Notes: generated from the sequence alone by a model not told the origin. A DNA stretch of 64,000 nucleotides from Shewanella sp. Isolate13 (GCF_022398325.1 NZ_JAKEVD010000006.1:1-64000), one strand, 5' to 3'. Positions 35,957 through 44,361 are shown, counted from the stretch's first letter. Numbers and translations: made by a program.

Positions 35957-36523
35957 ATGTTATTACCACTTTTCCCACTTTCAGTATGTATTTTACCTGG
36001 CGGATTTACGCAACTGAGGATATTTGAAATTAGATATCAACGCTTAGTAAAAGAGTCATTACACAATGAGCTTGGTTTTGGTGTGTGCATGTTAGATGAA
36101 GATAAACAAACGCTGCTGCCAATTGGTACCCGCTGTAAGATTATCGATTTTGAAACCTTAGAAGATGGATTACTGGGGATCACTATTTCTGGAATAGAAA
36201 GGTTCAAACTTGAGCACTTTACTAATGAGAAGGATGGCTTAAAAAGGGGGAAAGTCACTATTTTGCCAGGTTGGGATCCTATTCCAATAGCAAACAACCA
36301 ACAAAAGCTTACGCAGGTATTAAGGGAGTTAATGACTCATTACCCCACTCACTTGACTCGCTATAATATAGAAAACTTCAACGACTTAGCATGGATTTGC
36401 CAAAGGTGGTTAGAGATCTTGCCTTTACCCGCTATCGACAAACAACACTGCATCGCAGCCAAAGACCATCGTCTTGCGTTAAGCATGTTAGATGATCTGC
36501 TGCAAGAAAGTGATCTAAATTAA
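35957..36523 (+). CDS. LON substrate-binding-domain (PUA-like) protein
   Basis: A 188-residue stand-alone protein matching the N-terminal LON substrate-recognition domain (LLPLFPLSVCILPGGFTQLRIFE, RYQRLVKES, GTRCKIIDFETLEDGLLGI), without ATPase or protease domains. Stand-alone LON-N proteins are thought to bind protein substrates or adaptors; the role here is unknown. The ORF can extend to a TTG at 35909, but that would overlap the promoter at 35899-35926, so ATG 35957 is preferred. The next promoter begins at its last codons, tying it to the sigma/ChrR pair. Confidence 0.88.
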   Translation: MLLPLFPLSVCILPGGFTQLRIFEIRYQRLVKESLHNELGFGVCMLDEDKQTLLPIGTRCKIIDFETLEDGLLGITISGIERFKLEHFTNEKDGLKRGKVTILPGWDPIPIANNQQKLTQVLRELMTHYPTHLTRYNIENFNDLAWICQRWLEILPLPAIDKQHCIAAKDHRLALSMLDDLLQESDLN

Positions 36524-36538
36524 ATTTGCTTTCGTATC
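36511..36538 (+). promoter_or_regulatory. ECF-type autoregulatory promoter upstream of the sigma-factor gene
   Basis: TGATCT (36511-36516), a 16-bp spacer, and CGTATC (36533-36538). It overlaps the end of the LON-domain gene and matches the 35899 promoter in sequence and spacing. The start would be near 36545, consistent with autoregulation by the sigma factor it precedes. Confidence 0.72.
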
Positions 36539-36665
36539 ACTCACTATATCTTTAGGGCAGACAACGACAGCCTTTTATCAAAGAGTGGTAAGAATGCAAA
36601 ATATTCAATCACAATGTCGCCAAAGTGGTTATGATAAAGCTTATATCATAACTAATAAGCACTCT

Positions 36666-37238
36666 ATGGACGACACGAACACAGAAGCGATTATCGACAC
36701 GCTCACTAAAAGTTTGTCGGAAGTGGCCGACAATCGTGACAGGCAGGCATATGCGCTGCTTTTTAGCTACTTCGCGCCAAAAATCCTTAATTTTGGTAAT
36801 CAAAAACTCGCCAATCAAGGCTTAGCAACCGATTTAGTGCAAGATACCATGACAACCGTGTGGACCAAAGCCCACCTTTTCAATAGAGATAAAGGTTCAA
36901 TCACCACTTGGGTGTTTACGATTATGAGAAACCGCTGCTTTGATATGCTTAGAAAGGTGCAGCACAACAAAGAAGACACATTTGCAGATGATATTTGGCC
37001 AGTGTTTGAAAACTCAACTGAAGAAGAACACCCAGACCATGTCTTCACCGCAAAGTTACTCAAACATGTTGATGCCCTACCACTTGGCCAAAGACAAGTA
37101 GTAAAAGGGATTTATCTTCAGGAATTAAGCCAACAAGAACTCGCCAGCAAATTGGATGTGCCTTTAGGCACAATAAAATCGAGACTTAGACTAGGCCTTG
37201 TGAAACTGAGAAGTATTTTGGAGAAAGATTATGATTAA
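36666..37238 (+). CDS. ECF sigma factor, RpoE-ChrR (ECF11) type
   Basis: A group 4 sigma factor with sigma-2 (about residues 25-100, DLVQDTMTTVWTKAHLF and FTIMRNRCFDMLRKV) and sigma-4 (about 125-185, LPLGQRQVVKGIYLQELSQQELA and VPLGTIKSRLRLGLVKLR). With the ATG at 36666 it is 190 residues, the usual ECF length. The frame stays open upstream to a GTG at 36585 and an ATG at 36594, so the start is uncertain. Its stop overlaps the anti-sigma start by 8 bp, the usual ECF/anti-sigma arrangement. Related systems respond to singlet oxygen. Confidence 0.9.
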   Translation: MDDTNTEAIIDTLTKSLSEVADNRDRQAYALLFSYFAPKILNFGNQKLANQGLATDLVQDTMTTVWTKAHLFNRDKGSITTWVFTIMRNRCFDMLRKVQHNKEDTFADDIWPVFENSTEEEHPDHVFTAKLLKHVDALPLGQRQVVKGIYLQELSQQELASKLDVPLGTIKSRLRLGLVKLRSILEKDYD

Positions 37239-37896
37239 GTATCATCCAAAACAAGAGATGCTATTACTGCACGCTCAGGGGCAATTGCATCTAGGTCTTG
37301 CCAATGCAGTATCTGCCCATTGTGAACTTTGTGCGGAATGTAGACACAAGCTAAATGTACTTACCGAACAGGTGGCGCAGGCAAGTCTCGTTGACAATAG
37401 GCCATCAGTTGAGGCAACAAACACTGAAATGGACTTTAGCGATATGATGGATCAAATCATGGGGCTACCAGCAACGCCCCAAACTAGCCACTCAACATCT
37501 AGAAAAATAGTGCAAGTTAATGGCTATCAATATCAACTGCCTCGCGCTTTAAGCCAACAAGCGAATAAGTCATGGAGCGGGTTTGGAAAAATAAGTCGTA
37601 TGCGACTAGATGCAGATGATGATACTGCACGTGCAAGCTTGTTACATATCGATGCGAATGGGGAAATCCCCGAACACACCCACACAGGACGTGAAATAAC
37701 CCTTCTACTATCAGGATCTTTTGAAGATGAGTTTAGCCAATATGTGCCAGGTGATTTTATAGAGCTTGATGCTCAACATAAACACACTCCTAAGACGACT
37801 AATGGGTGTCTATGCTATACCGTAGTAGATGCACCACTGCACTTTACTAAGGGCATTAGTAAACTGCTTAACCCTATTGGTGAACTCATTTATTAG
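37231..37896 (+). CDS. chrR: ChrR-family zinc/cupin anti-sigma factor
   Basis: A 221-residue anti-sigma factor that holds its sigma partner inactive until a stress signal such as singlet oxygen. The N-terminal ASD domain has the zinc ligands expected from ChrR: His5, His30, Cys34 and Cys37 (AHCELCAEC). The C-terminal cupin (about 120-215) has HTHTGRE and the AQHKHTP histidine, matching the second metal site. It overlaps the sigma gene by 8 bp. The signal is inferred from the Rhodobacter system, not shown here. Confidence 0.92.
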   Translation: MIKYHPKQEMLLLHAQGQLHLGLANAVSAHCELCAECRHKLNVLTEQVAQASLVDNRPSVEATNTEMDFSDMMDQIMGLPATPQTSHSTSRKIVQVNGYQYQLPRALSQQANKSWSGFGKISRMRLDADDDTARASLLHIDANGEIPEHTHTGREITLLLSGSFEDEFSQYVPGDFIELDAQHKHTPKTTNGCLCYTVVDAPLHFTKGISKLLNPIGELIY

Positions 37897-37914
37897 CTTA
37901 GGATGCAGTGCAAA

Positions 37915-37943
37915 CAAAAAAGGTCGCAATCGCGACCTTTTTT
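37915..37943. terminator. Bidirectional terminator between chrR and mscS-like gene
   Basis: AAAAAAGGTCGC, an AATC loop, and GCGACCTTTTTT form a GC-rich stem flanked by A and T runs between two convergent genes. Confidence 0.93.
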
Positions 37944-37958
37944 CAATGTGGTAAAACA

Positions 37959-39572
37959 TTAAGCCTGTGTTGCTGCAACAGGCACAACAGGCACAATGCG
38001 TGAACCATGCTTACTCACTACATTCATGATCCCGAAATGTAGCTCTTCTGACACCAACTGAAACTCAGCAAAATCAGTGGTTCCAATATAAGCGAACACA
38101 TTGAGTTGTAATCCATATAGACCAAAGCCTTTAAAAGTCACTCTCAGTGGAGCCTCCTCCACTTTCTCATGTTCTTCTAACAGGCTGCGTATATCATCGA
38201 TGATATTGTGGATCTGCTCTGTCGTTGTCCGATAATCTAAGCGAATATCCGTTTTCAGACGGATTTTTTCCCTTTCGGAAATGTTTTCAATATCCATCTC
38301 CGATAATCGTGCATTGGGTACATTGATCACCGAACGGTCTATGGTTCTAATGCGGGTACAACGAAGTCCAATCTCTTCTACCGTGCCGGTAATATTGCCA
38401 AAACGGCCAATATTTCCTACTTTAATTGGTGCCGAAGAATAGAGGGTTATCGTACCAATAAAGTTTTCAATTGACTGCTTTGATGCCAAAGCGATAGCAA
38501 TACCACCAATACCTAAACCTGCCAATATCGTTGATGCATCAAAGCCCAAATGTTCTAGCCAGATAAGTACCGATAATGCCACCAGCATGACTCGAGTAAA
38601 ATTAGCTAGAGGCCTCAACAAAGACGCACTCTGACTATTGCCTCGATTTATCCAACGTAAACGCAAACTGTTTTGAATGACGTCAGTCAAAGACCAGATA
38701 AACCAGATCACTGCAATTAAGAGTAAGACGCCTGTATTCACCACTTCAATCACGTTAGCAGACAGCGTAGTGTGCGCCATCCAGGCTCTTACCAGCAATA
38801 ATGCAACCAGTAAACGAAATGGACCTACAACCAGATGAGCGACATCCTCTTTATACTGGTAATCACTGCGCAAAATGACCTTTTTAGCGATCCAAGTGAT
38901 CGGTATGACCACCAATAAAGCCAGTACTAGATAGCAAACGAGTAGTGCCCACTCCCAAAGGTTTAACTTAAACAGATGCCCCTGGGGAATATGCTGTACA
39001 AACCATTCGACCACGGGGCCATAGCCCAACTCGCTATATAGCAGCGGTACTTTTGCAATCGTCGCGTTAGAGACCTTCCAGATTGAGCCTAGCTCTTTGT
39101 CAGGAACCTTTTGTAGTAATAGCGTAATTTCACTGCCTTTCACCTCGACTCGGCCGAAGGCGTCCCGGTAATTGGGCAGTTGATCATTACTGCTTCCGCT
39201 GGGTGTATCATCGACCTCTTGCAAATTAACCCAGATATTACGCTCGATAATGGCGATTAATTGCTTAGCATATTCAGGGCCTAGATCGGCATCCATGCTT
39301 TCGGGCAGGTAACGTAAGTCTAAATATTTGGCAGCCTTGTCATAATTTTGCTCAAATGCGGCTTCAAAAAGGCCAGCTAGCGTGCCTCTTGGCGTGTCTC
39401 GAAATAGACTGTCTTTATAGTCATAGGACTCCTGTTTGGCTAACAGAGGTTCAGACGCTTCGGTAGGTTGTTTGGCTTTATTGGCTACCGATACAATTCC
39501 AGTTGCATGAGTAAAAAACGAGGTCGAAAATACCATAAACAGGAGTACGGTATAGATAATTCGCAGCGGCAT
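37959..39572 (-). CDS. MscS-family mechanosensitive channel
   Basis: A 537-residue inner-membrane channel of the MscS superfamily with a signal-like N-terminus and a periplasmic domain of about 150 residues before the transmembrane region. The pore-lining TM3/beta region is GLGIGGIAIALASKQSIENF, followed by the beta-domain GRFGNITGTVEEIGLRCTRIRT. It is longer than MscS (286 aa) and lacks a cyclic-nucleotide domain; its closest size class is the medium MscS homologues. The ATG at 39572 follows TGGAG; a TTG five codons upstream is possible. Confidence 0.9.
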   Translation of the reverse strand: MPLRIIYTVLLFMVFSTSFFTHATGIVSVANKAKQPTEASEPLLAKQESYDYKDSLFRDTPRGTLAGLFEAAFEQNYDKAAKYLDLRYLPESMDADLGPEYAKQLIAIIERNIWVNLQEVDDTPSGSSNDQLPNYRDAFGRVEVKGSEITLLLQKVPDKELGSIWKVSNATIAKVPLLYSELGYGPVVEWFVQHIPQGHLFKLNLWEWALLVCYLVLALLVVIPITWIAKKVILRSDYQYKEDVAHLVVGPFRLLVALLLVRAWMAHTTLSANVIEVVNTGVLLLIAVIWFIWSLTDVIQNSLRLRWINRGNSQSASLLRPLANFTRVMLVALSVLIWLEHLGFDASTILAGLGIGGIAIALASKQSIENFIGTITLYSSAPIKVGNIGRFGNITGTVEEIGLRCTRIRTIDRSVINVPNARLSEMDIENISEREKIRLKTDIRLDYRTTTEQIHNIIDDIRSLLEEHEKVEEAPLRVTFKGFGLYGLQLNVFAYIGTTDFAEFQLVSEELHFGIMNVVSKHGSRIVPVVPVAATQA

Positions 39573-40073
39573 ATAGACTCCATTCAAAAATAGGTTCCCT
39601 TGCTGTCACGGCAGCACTACCGCTACCTTAACAAACTCCAACTCCTTGTTAACACTTTATTATGGCAATTATTTAGACAAAAATTCCATTTAGCTTATTG
39701 ACAAGGCATTTTTACTGAATATAATTCGCCCAGTTTTTAAGAAAGTCCCTTTTAGATAGTCAGTTGTAAAATCCACGATTCGTCGTTCGATCCCCACATA
39801 AGCGTTATCTCAACAGGTTAAATCATCTTTATTGACAGTCATATCACTGTCATAACTTTATGCTTAACTTCAGCTGCTTGTTTTATGTTTATTTTGAGAT
39901 CTAGTAAGCATATTTACAGATATTATTGAACATAAGCTGCTTGTATAAGCATAAAAAGATGAGTACTCTCACATAGAACTTAAAATTCATCTTTCGCAAA
40001 AATGCTAAGGATATCTTATTGTTAAAAAACACTACCGATAATAGGTAGCAATAAATATAAGGAGTGTGGCCAT
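39573..40073. other. 501-bp region between the mscS-like gene and a small ORF
   Basis: Contains a perfect consensus sigma-70 promoter at 39698-39725, a TGACAGT/ACTGTCA hairpin at 39833-39852, two AGCTGCTTGT direct repeats and a flanking TTTATGCTTA/TAAGCATAAA inverted repeat. No tRNA or recognised RNA family is apparent. It could be a long 5' UTR of the 40074 ORF or a separate RNA gene. Confidence 0.5.
39698..39725 (+). promoter_or_regulatory. Perfect consensus sigma-70 promoter (TTGACA-N16-TATAAT)
   Basis: TTGACA at 39698-39703, a 16-bp spacer, and TATAAT at 39720-39725, followed by a GC-rich discriminator (TCGCCC) like those of stable-RNA promoters. The predicted start is at 39732. No coding gene begins within 340 bp downstream, so the transcript is either a small RNA or a long leader. 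Confidence 0.75.
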
Positions 40074-40247
40074 ATGTCATACCTAGTAAATGGACATGAA
40101 ATTACCGTTAACTTTCCAGTAGACTCAATTTCAGTCAACAAAACATCAATCGCCTTTACCGACAGTCGAGGCAAAAATAGACAGACCTTTTCTAAGCGTA
40201 CCGAAGCGCTATCATTTATGAAATGGTTATTGTCTGGTAATAAATAA
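40074..40247 (+). CDS. Unrecognised 57-residue small protein
   Basis: An ORF too short for the usual length cut-offs, with AAGGAG 9 nt before the ATG. It encodes MSYLVNGHEITVNFPVDS, then SVNKTSIAFTDSRGKNRQT and SKRTEALSFMKWLLSGNK. No signal peptide or transmembrane segment. An antisense frame of 77 codons covers the same DNA but has no ribosome site. The function is unknown. A perfect consensus promoter lies 340 bp upstream in the same direction. Confidence 0.65.
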   Translation: MSYLVNGHEITVNFPVDSISVNKTSIAFTDSRGKNRQTFSKRTEALSFMKWLLSGNK

Positions 40248-40439
40248 GCTAGCAACAGCTAAAAACTGACTCTTCGATACACCTCCTCTCACCGTATCGA
40301 ATGTTTGTCTTCATAGGCAAACGAATAGGACTGAAACATCTACTCAGCTATTTAGTCAAATTCATTTGGGTTAGGCCATACCTTAAAAGGTATTAAGCCT
40401 AACCAAATGGAAACTTTCATCCTGTTCCTATTTCCCTTG

Positions 40440-41369
40440 CTAATAGCCATATTTACGTTGGTACCTAGGCAGCATAGTCGCATTACCCAATAAGCCACCT
40501 TGATGAATGTAAAGCATTGGCGGTTTCGAATCGCTCTCGAGCAATTTCTCAACACACATCCAACCTAGGGGATCGTACAGCAGTTCGAACTCAATACCTG
40601 ATGCACAAACCTTATTATACATCTCGTAAAATGGCTTATACAGTTTACCGAAATGGTACTTCTTATCTAACTCGACAATCTGTGGGTGCAAACTCTCATC
40701 CGCAACAAGGTAGGTAAACTGCTGCTTTAAATATTCGCGGTCTCCGACACAAGCACAGGTAAATACTTGGATATGAGGCGCATTCATCGCCAGGAACTCA
40801 CTGAGAAATACCGCAGTCGTTCCCGTACCAGAGGGTAAGAAGACCCGTAACTGGCTTAATTGCTGCGCATTAGCCCACTCTATAACCTCTTGAGCCAGTT
40901 TGTGGACACCATACCTTGCATACTCACAGCGCCCCCCCTCGGGTACAAACAACAATTCATCGTTTGCTGGTAGCACTTTTTGCTCGATATATTCGATGCA
41001 ACTCAACTCTTCTCGGTCGGCAACTTTAGATAGGTCAATCACATTGGCGCCATTAGCGATAGCCTGAGCATAATTGCCAACTGTCGAAGCGAGTACCTGC
41101 TTGGCAATATGATCGACATAGAAATCTAACTGTAATCCCTTAAGTTTGGCGAGTGCCGACATGGAATATAGGGAGTTGGCAACGGGTGAGCCATGACCTA
41201 CCAAAACCTTTTTCCCTACGACATCATTATCGAGAAAGTAAGCAAATTTGCGGGCTTTATTGCCAGAAAAGGCTTCACTGAGCAGATCGTCACGTTTTAC
41301 ATAGATCTGAATACCATTAAAACTCATTGACTCTACAGGGGTATTAACTAACAAAGGCGATTCACTCAC
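40440..41369 (-). CDS. PLP-dependent ACC deaminase/D-cysteine desulfhydrase family enzyme
   Basis: A 309-residue fold-type II PLP enzyme. The PLP lysine is expected in SGNKARKFAYFL, the usual family site (family GNKxRK), and the KVLVGHGSPVANSLYSMSALAK region follows. The glycine-rich phosphate-binding loop is PSGTGTTAVFLSEF. Members deaminate 1-aminocyclopropane-1-carboxylate or cleave D-cysteine; these cannot be separated by eye. The start is GTG after GGAA. It stands alone. Confidence 0.85.
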   Translation of the reverse strand: MSESPLLVNTPVESMSFNGIQIYVKRDDLLSEAFSGNKARKFAYFLDNDVVGKKVLVGHGSPVANSLYSMSALAKLKGLQLDFYVDHIAKQVLASTVGNYAQAIANGANVIDLSKVADREELSCIEYIEQKVLPANDELLFVPEGGRCEYARYGVHKLAQEVIEWANAQQLSQLRVFLPSGTGTTAVFLSEFLAMNAPHIQVFTCACVGDREYLKQQFTYLVADESLHPQIVELDKKYHFGKLYKPFYEMYNKVCASGIEFELLYDPLGWMCVEKLLESDSKPPMLYIHQGGLLGNATMLPRYQRKYGY

Positions 41370-41722
41370 ATTCCATTATTAATGCTTTAACGAGGGTCAC
41401 TTCAAACGACAATGCCTGATGATGAACTCGTTAGCCGTTAATTTATCGTTTGATTCTGACTAATGTCGCCATTGTAAACCTTATCTCTTACTGTGCGTAA
41501 TCATTTAACGCCGTGATAAATGGCGCGATTGAATTGAAAACATCAATTAGTCAATCGCCATTATTCACGGTGTTTAAATCGCTAACTATTAGTCAAACCC
41601 GCTATTCCCACCCGACAGCAATCTAAATAACCCTTTAAAATACAATAAAATACATATTTGGCACGAAAATCGCTAAAGTATGATTTGCCCACAAGGGCGA
41701 GTGTAAATATAAGGAGCCGTTA
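41370..41722. other. 353-bp intergenic region with a long hairpin
   Basis: Holds a long imperfect inverted repeat at 41503-41578 (listed separately). No other gene or strong terminator is seen. The downstream end carries a good ribosome site (AAGGAG) for yccF. Confidence 0.45.
41503..41578. repeat. Long imperfect inverted repeat (about 30-bp stem)
   Basis: The left arm starts ATTTAACGCCGTGATAAATG and the right arm ends TTATTCACGGTGTTTAAAT; with a few bulges they pair over about 30 bp around a short loop. No T run follows, so it is not a simple terminator. It could be a miniature element remnant or a cruciform-forming site. Confidence 0.6.
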
Positions 41723-42130
41723 ATGGCAGTACTTCGTTTAGTGTTTAATATTGCATGGTTTGTTTTAGGTGGATTTGTGATGGGACTCGCATGGTGGCTC
41801 GCTGGCCTGCTCTGCTTTATCAGTATTATTGGCATCCCATTCGGTAGAGCCTGTTTTGTGATCGGCGAAATGACATTCTGGCCTTTTGGACAAGACTCCA
41901 TCAACAGACGCACACTGACAGGTAACGAAGATATTGGTACCGGTGCATTTGGCATGGTGGGGAACATTATCTGGTTCCTATTTTTCGGGATCTGGTTAGC
42001 CATAGGTCATATCGTCCATGCGCTGGCTTGTGCCGTCACCATCATAGGGATCCCATTTGCCTTTCAGCACCTAAAGTTAGCCATTTTGAGCTTAACGCCT
42101 ATCGGTCAAACTGTGGTTGCAAAAGCTTAA
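41723..42130 (+). CDS. yccF: YccF-family inner-membrane protein
   Basis: A 135-residue membrane protein with two YccF repeats: FVMGLAWWLAGLLCFISIIGIPFGRA and GIWLAIGHIVHALACAVTIIGIPFA-type segments (each split by a short loop). E. coli YccF (148 aa) is of unknown function. The gene has a good AAGGAG ribosome site. Its last four bases overlap the convergent alpha/beta-hydrolase gene. Confidence 0.9.
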   Translation: MAVLRLVFNIAWFVLGGFVMGLAWWLAGLLCFISIIGIPFGRACFVIGEMTFWPFGQDSINRRTLTGNEDIGTGAFGMVGNIIWFLFFGIWLAIGHIVHALACAVTIIGIPFAFQHLKLAILSLTPIGQTVVAKA

Positions 42131-42903
42131 GGTTTTGCAAAGAAACTCTCGATTAGCTGCTGACAAAGCTTTTCGGGACAATCTAAGCTCAAGTCATGTC
42201 CTGCGCAGTCAAACTCTACAAGCTTGCTCCGATAGTACCGAGCAAGCTTTTGACTGCAGTCCGGATTAACCAACTTATCCTCCAAACCGCTCACTAGCGT
42301 TATCGGTACACCAATCACAGTCGGACAATTGAACTGCCAACAGGCCCAAACTTGCCGTAGTGCATTGGTAAAACGCGTATGGATTTTCACTCGGTATTGA
42401 GTCCACTTAAGCGCTAGATGGAAGTTATTTCCTTGAGTCACACTCGTTAAGGCAATAATCGTGGCTTCCAGTAGACTGCTCTTCGGGGCTTTAACTCTGC
42501 GACGAAATGCGCTAAATACCGCCCCAATTTGAAAACGCTGATACCAAGGTGACAAATTTGCCGCGCTAGTGTTAAGCACAGCCAGACCTTTTATTTTACC
42601 GTCACAGGCAGTGCTCTCCGGCTGCGGCTGAAGACTTGCCATCTGCAGCGCTATCATGCCGCCCATTGATAGCCCAACGAGATAACAGTCATCACTGGTC
42701 ATCCGGCGAAGGCGTAAAAGGAGTTCCTTGGCATATTCATCAATATTCAATGGGCTCTTGCTATGAACAAAGTCACCATTACCTAAAATATCTAGCGAGA
42801 TAACCTGCCCGCCATTAGGCATTCTCTTTTGCAGCAAATTAGCAAACTCGCTCCAATGTCGTTTATCCCGCATCAAACCGCGAATTAACACCACAGTTGC
42901 CAC
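42127..42903 (-). CDS. Alpha/beta-hydrolase-fold protein
   Basis: A 258-residue hydrolase. The nucleophile elbow is LVGLSMGGMIALQ, and the likely acid and His are in VSGLEDKLVNPDCS and FDCAGHDLSLDCPEK. The N-terminal VVLIRGLMRDKRHW supplies the oxyanion region. The preferred start is GTG (5 nt after AGGAG); a TTG eight codons upstream is possible. No close functional relative is evident. It is separated from the downstream SBP gene by about 40 bp and overlaps yccF convergently. Confidence 0.82.
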   Translation of the reverse strand: MATVVLIRGLMRDKRHWSEFANLLQKRMPNGGQVISLDILGNGDFVHSKSPLNIDEYAKELLLRLRRMTSDDCYLVGLSMGGMIALQMASLQPQPESTACDGKIKGLAVLNTSAANLSPWYQRFQIGAVFSAFRRRVKAPKSSLLEATIIALTSVTQGNNFHLALKWTQYRVKIHTRFTNALRQVWACWQFNCPTVIGVPITLVSGLEDKLVNPDCSQKLARYYRSKLVEFDCAGHDLSLDCPEKLCQQLIESFFAKP

Positions 42904-42944
42904 CCATGCTCCTTTCTCTTTGGTCAAAACCGCACTAAGCCCCC

Positions 42945-43736
42945 CTATTGGGCCATGTTTTGCTTCAAAATCTTCTGTGTATCTATCTTGGTTATTCCCA
43001 GATTAAAGCGATCCCGCCATTTGCGTCCATCCGCATTATTTTTAAATGCAATGAACAGCTCTTTGTGGGTCAATAATTTCTTATTAAATTGAAGTTTGTC
43101 TCTAATATGTGCCATGTTCGGTTGGGCAAGCAGATACTGCAGCACATGCTCATCGATAATCGCTGCGTCTATCCGACCGGTAGCCACCTTATTCAAATTA
43201 TGCTGATCCGATGCGACCGCTTCAAAAGGCTGGCTACCTTGAGCAATCATCTTGTCAAGCTCACTGGTATTCACATAATCTTTAACGACCCCTATCGTAT
43301 AGTGATTAAGATCGCTTTGTTGCATCCAACTAATAGGGTGTGACTTTTGCTCCACTATACCTAGAGCACTTCTCCCCATAGACACTGAGAAAATAAACTT
43401 ATCGGTCGGATAAGCATATTCGGGGAGGTAACCTGAATATTTAGAGTCATTACGCGATGCCATTCTAACGGCTCGACTCCAAGGGTAGAAATCTACAACG
43501 AGTGTATGTCCTACCGCCTCCAAAGCCGCTCTCGCAACTGCAATGCTGGCGCCTTGGTTCTTTAACTGTGCGCCTGAAAAAGGCGGCCAGTGTAGTGACG
43601 TCAAATATAAAGTGTCTGCATAAATGGTATTTGAAAAGCCGATAAACCATAGGCACAAACAGATTCTAGCGAGCCTTCTCCAAAAAGCTCGCCAAACGGT
43701 TGAAAACTGAATAGACACGTTAAGAGCGGATCTCAC
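42945..43736 (-). CDS. Periplasmic amino-acid-type substrate-binding protein (SBP_bac_3)
   Basis: A 263-residue protein with an Arg-rich signal region (WRRLARICLCLWFIGFSNTIYA) followed by an SBP-type domain beginning LYLTSLHWPPFSGAQL. The family segment AVARAALEAVGHTLVVDFYPWSRAV and the RIDAAIIDE hinge are clear. There is no adjacent ABC permease or ATPase, so it may be a solo sensor/binding protein as often seen in Shewanella and Vibrio. The start is GTG and the ribosome site is a run of G. Confidence 0.82.
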   Translation of the reverse strand: MRSALNVSIQFSTVWRAFWRRLARICLCLWFIGFSNTIYADTLYLTSLHWPPFSGAQLKNQGASIAVARAALEAVGHTLVVDFYPWSRAVRMASRNDSKYSGYLPEYAYPTDKFIFSVSMGRSALGIVEQKSHPISWMQQSDLNHYTIGVVKDYVNTSELDKMIAQGSQPFEAVASDQHNLNKVATGRIDAAIIDEHVLQYLLAQPNMAHIRDKLQFNKKLLTHKELFIAFKNNADGRKWRDRFNLGITKIDTQKILKQNMAQ

Positions 43737-43997
43737 GTTCCCCCCTTAAACTCACAGCAACTGCCGATATACTCTCCCTTGCTACGCTGTCAGCGCTTTG
43801 CTTTAACTACTCCAATATTTTAGTCAAAACCTTGGATAACACCAGTCGCAGCCCTGCTCTGTTCAGGAGTTCTGGCCGAAACCCACCTAGGTTTCATCTA
43901 AGGAGTCTTTGTTACAATTAAGCCAAATCATCACTTTAACTTTGGTTTACACTGATAGTTAGCAATGAAAAACAGATTACTGAAGAAAGGTGACTAT

Positions 43998-44225
43998 ATG
44001 ATGAAAAAAGCAATTATTACGCTAGTTGGCGCAACGCTGACGCTCGCTGGCACGCTATTAATCATTCTGCCAGGGCCGGCTTGGTTGCTGCTGCCCATAG
44101 GCCTTGCAGTATTGAGTCTCGAATATCCTTGGGCACGCCACTGGCTGAAGAAAAGCCAAGATCACCTCAGTCAAACAGCACGTTGGATAGATAGAAAAAT
44201 ACTACTTCGAAAGCTGAACAAATAA
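43998..44225 (+). CDS. PGPGW-family small transmembrane protein
   Basis: A 75-residue membrane protein with two predicted segments. The first holds the characteristic LIILPGPAWLLLPIGLAVL stretch, followed by EYPWARHWLKK. The C-terminus is basic. Family function is unknown. The frame extends 11 codons upstream, but AAAGG lies 7 nt before ATG 43998. A terminator follows at 44231. Confidence 0.8.
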   Translation: MMKKAIITLVGATLTLAGTLLIILPGPAWLLLPIGLAVLSLEYPWARHWLKKSQDHLSQTARWIDRKILLRKLNK

Positions 44226-44230
44226 TAATG

Positions 44231-44263
44231 AGACCGTTTTGGCTTTTCTTAAACGGTTTTTTA
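44231..44263 (+). terminator. Terminator of the PGPGW gene
   Basis: ACCGTTT and its complement AAACGGT enclose an 11-nt loop and are followed by TTTTTTA. Confidence 0.8.
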
Positions 44264-44345
44264 CCTCAATAAAGCTCTAATGACGATTAGGACTGCCACT
44301 CTCGCTTAATACTTGCTCAACCTACCTAACATTAGGTAGCCTGTC

Positions 44346-44361
44346 TGCGACCTATATCGCA
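44346..44361. promoter_or_regulatory. Possible CRP-type site upstream of ccpA
   Basis: TGCGA-N6-TCGCA is a perfect dyad with the spacing of a CRP site (TGTGA-N6-TCACA); each half differs at one base. It lies about 120 bp before ccpA, consistent with CRP control of respiratory genes in Shewanella. Weak evidence. Confidence 0.3.

Noticed and set aside
39784-39796. GTTCGATCCCCAC as a tRNA gene fragment or attachment site
   Set aside because: Only a T-arm-like string is present; there is no acceptor stem, anticodon arm or CCA, and no integrase nearby.
40022-40255. 77-codon minus-strand ORF
   Set aside because: It covers the 57-residue plus-strand ORF, has no ribosome site or recognised family, and the opposite strand has a strong AAGGAG and a coherent small protein.
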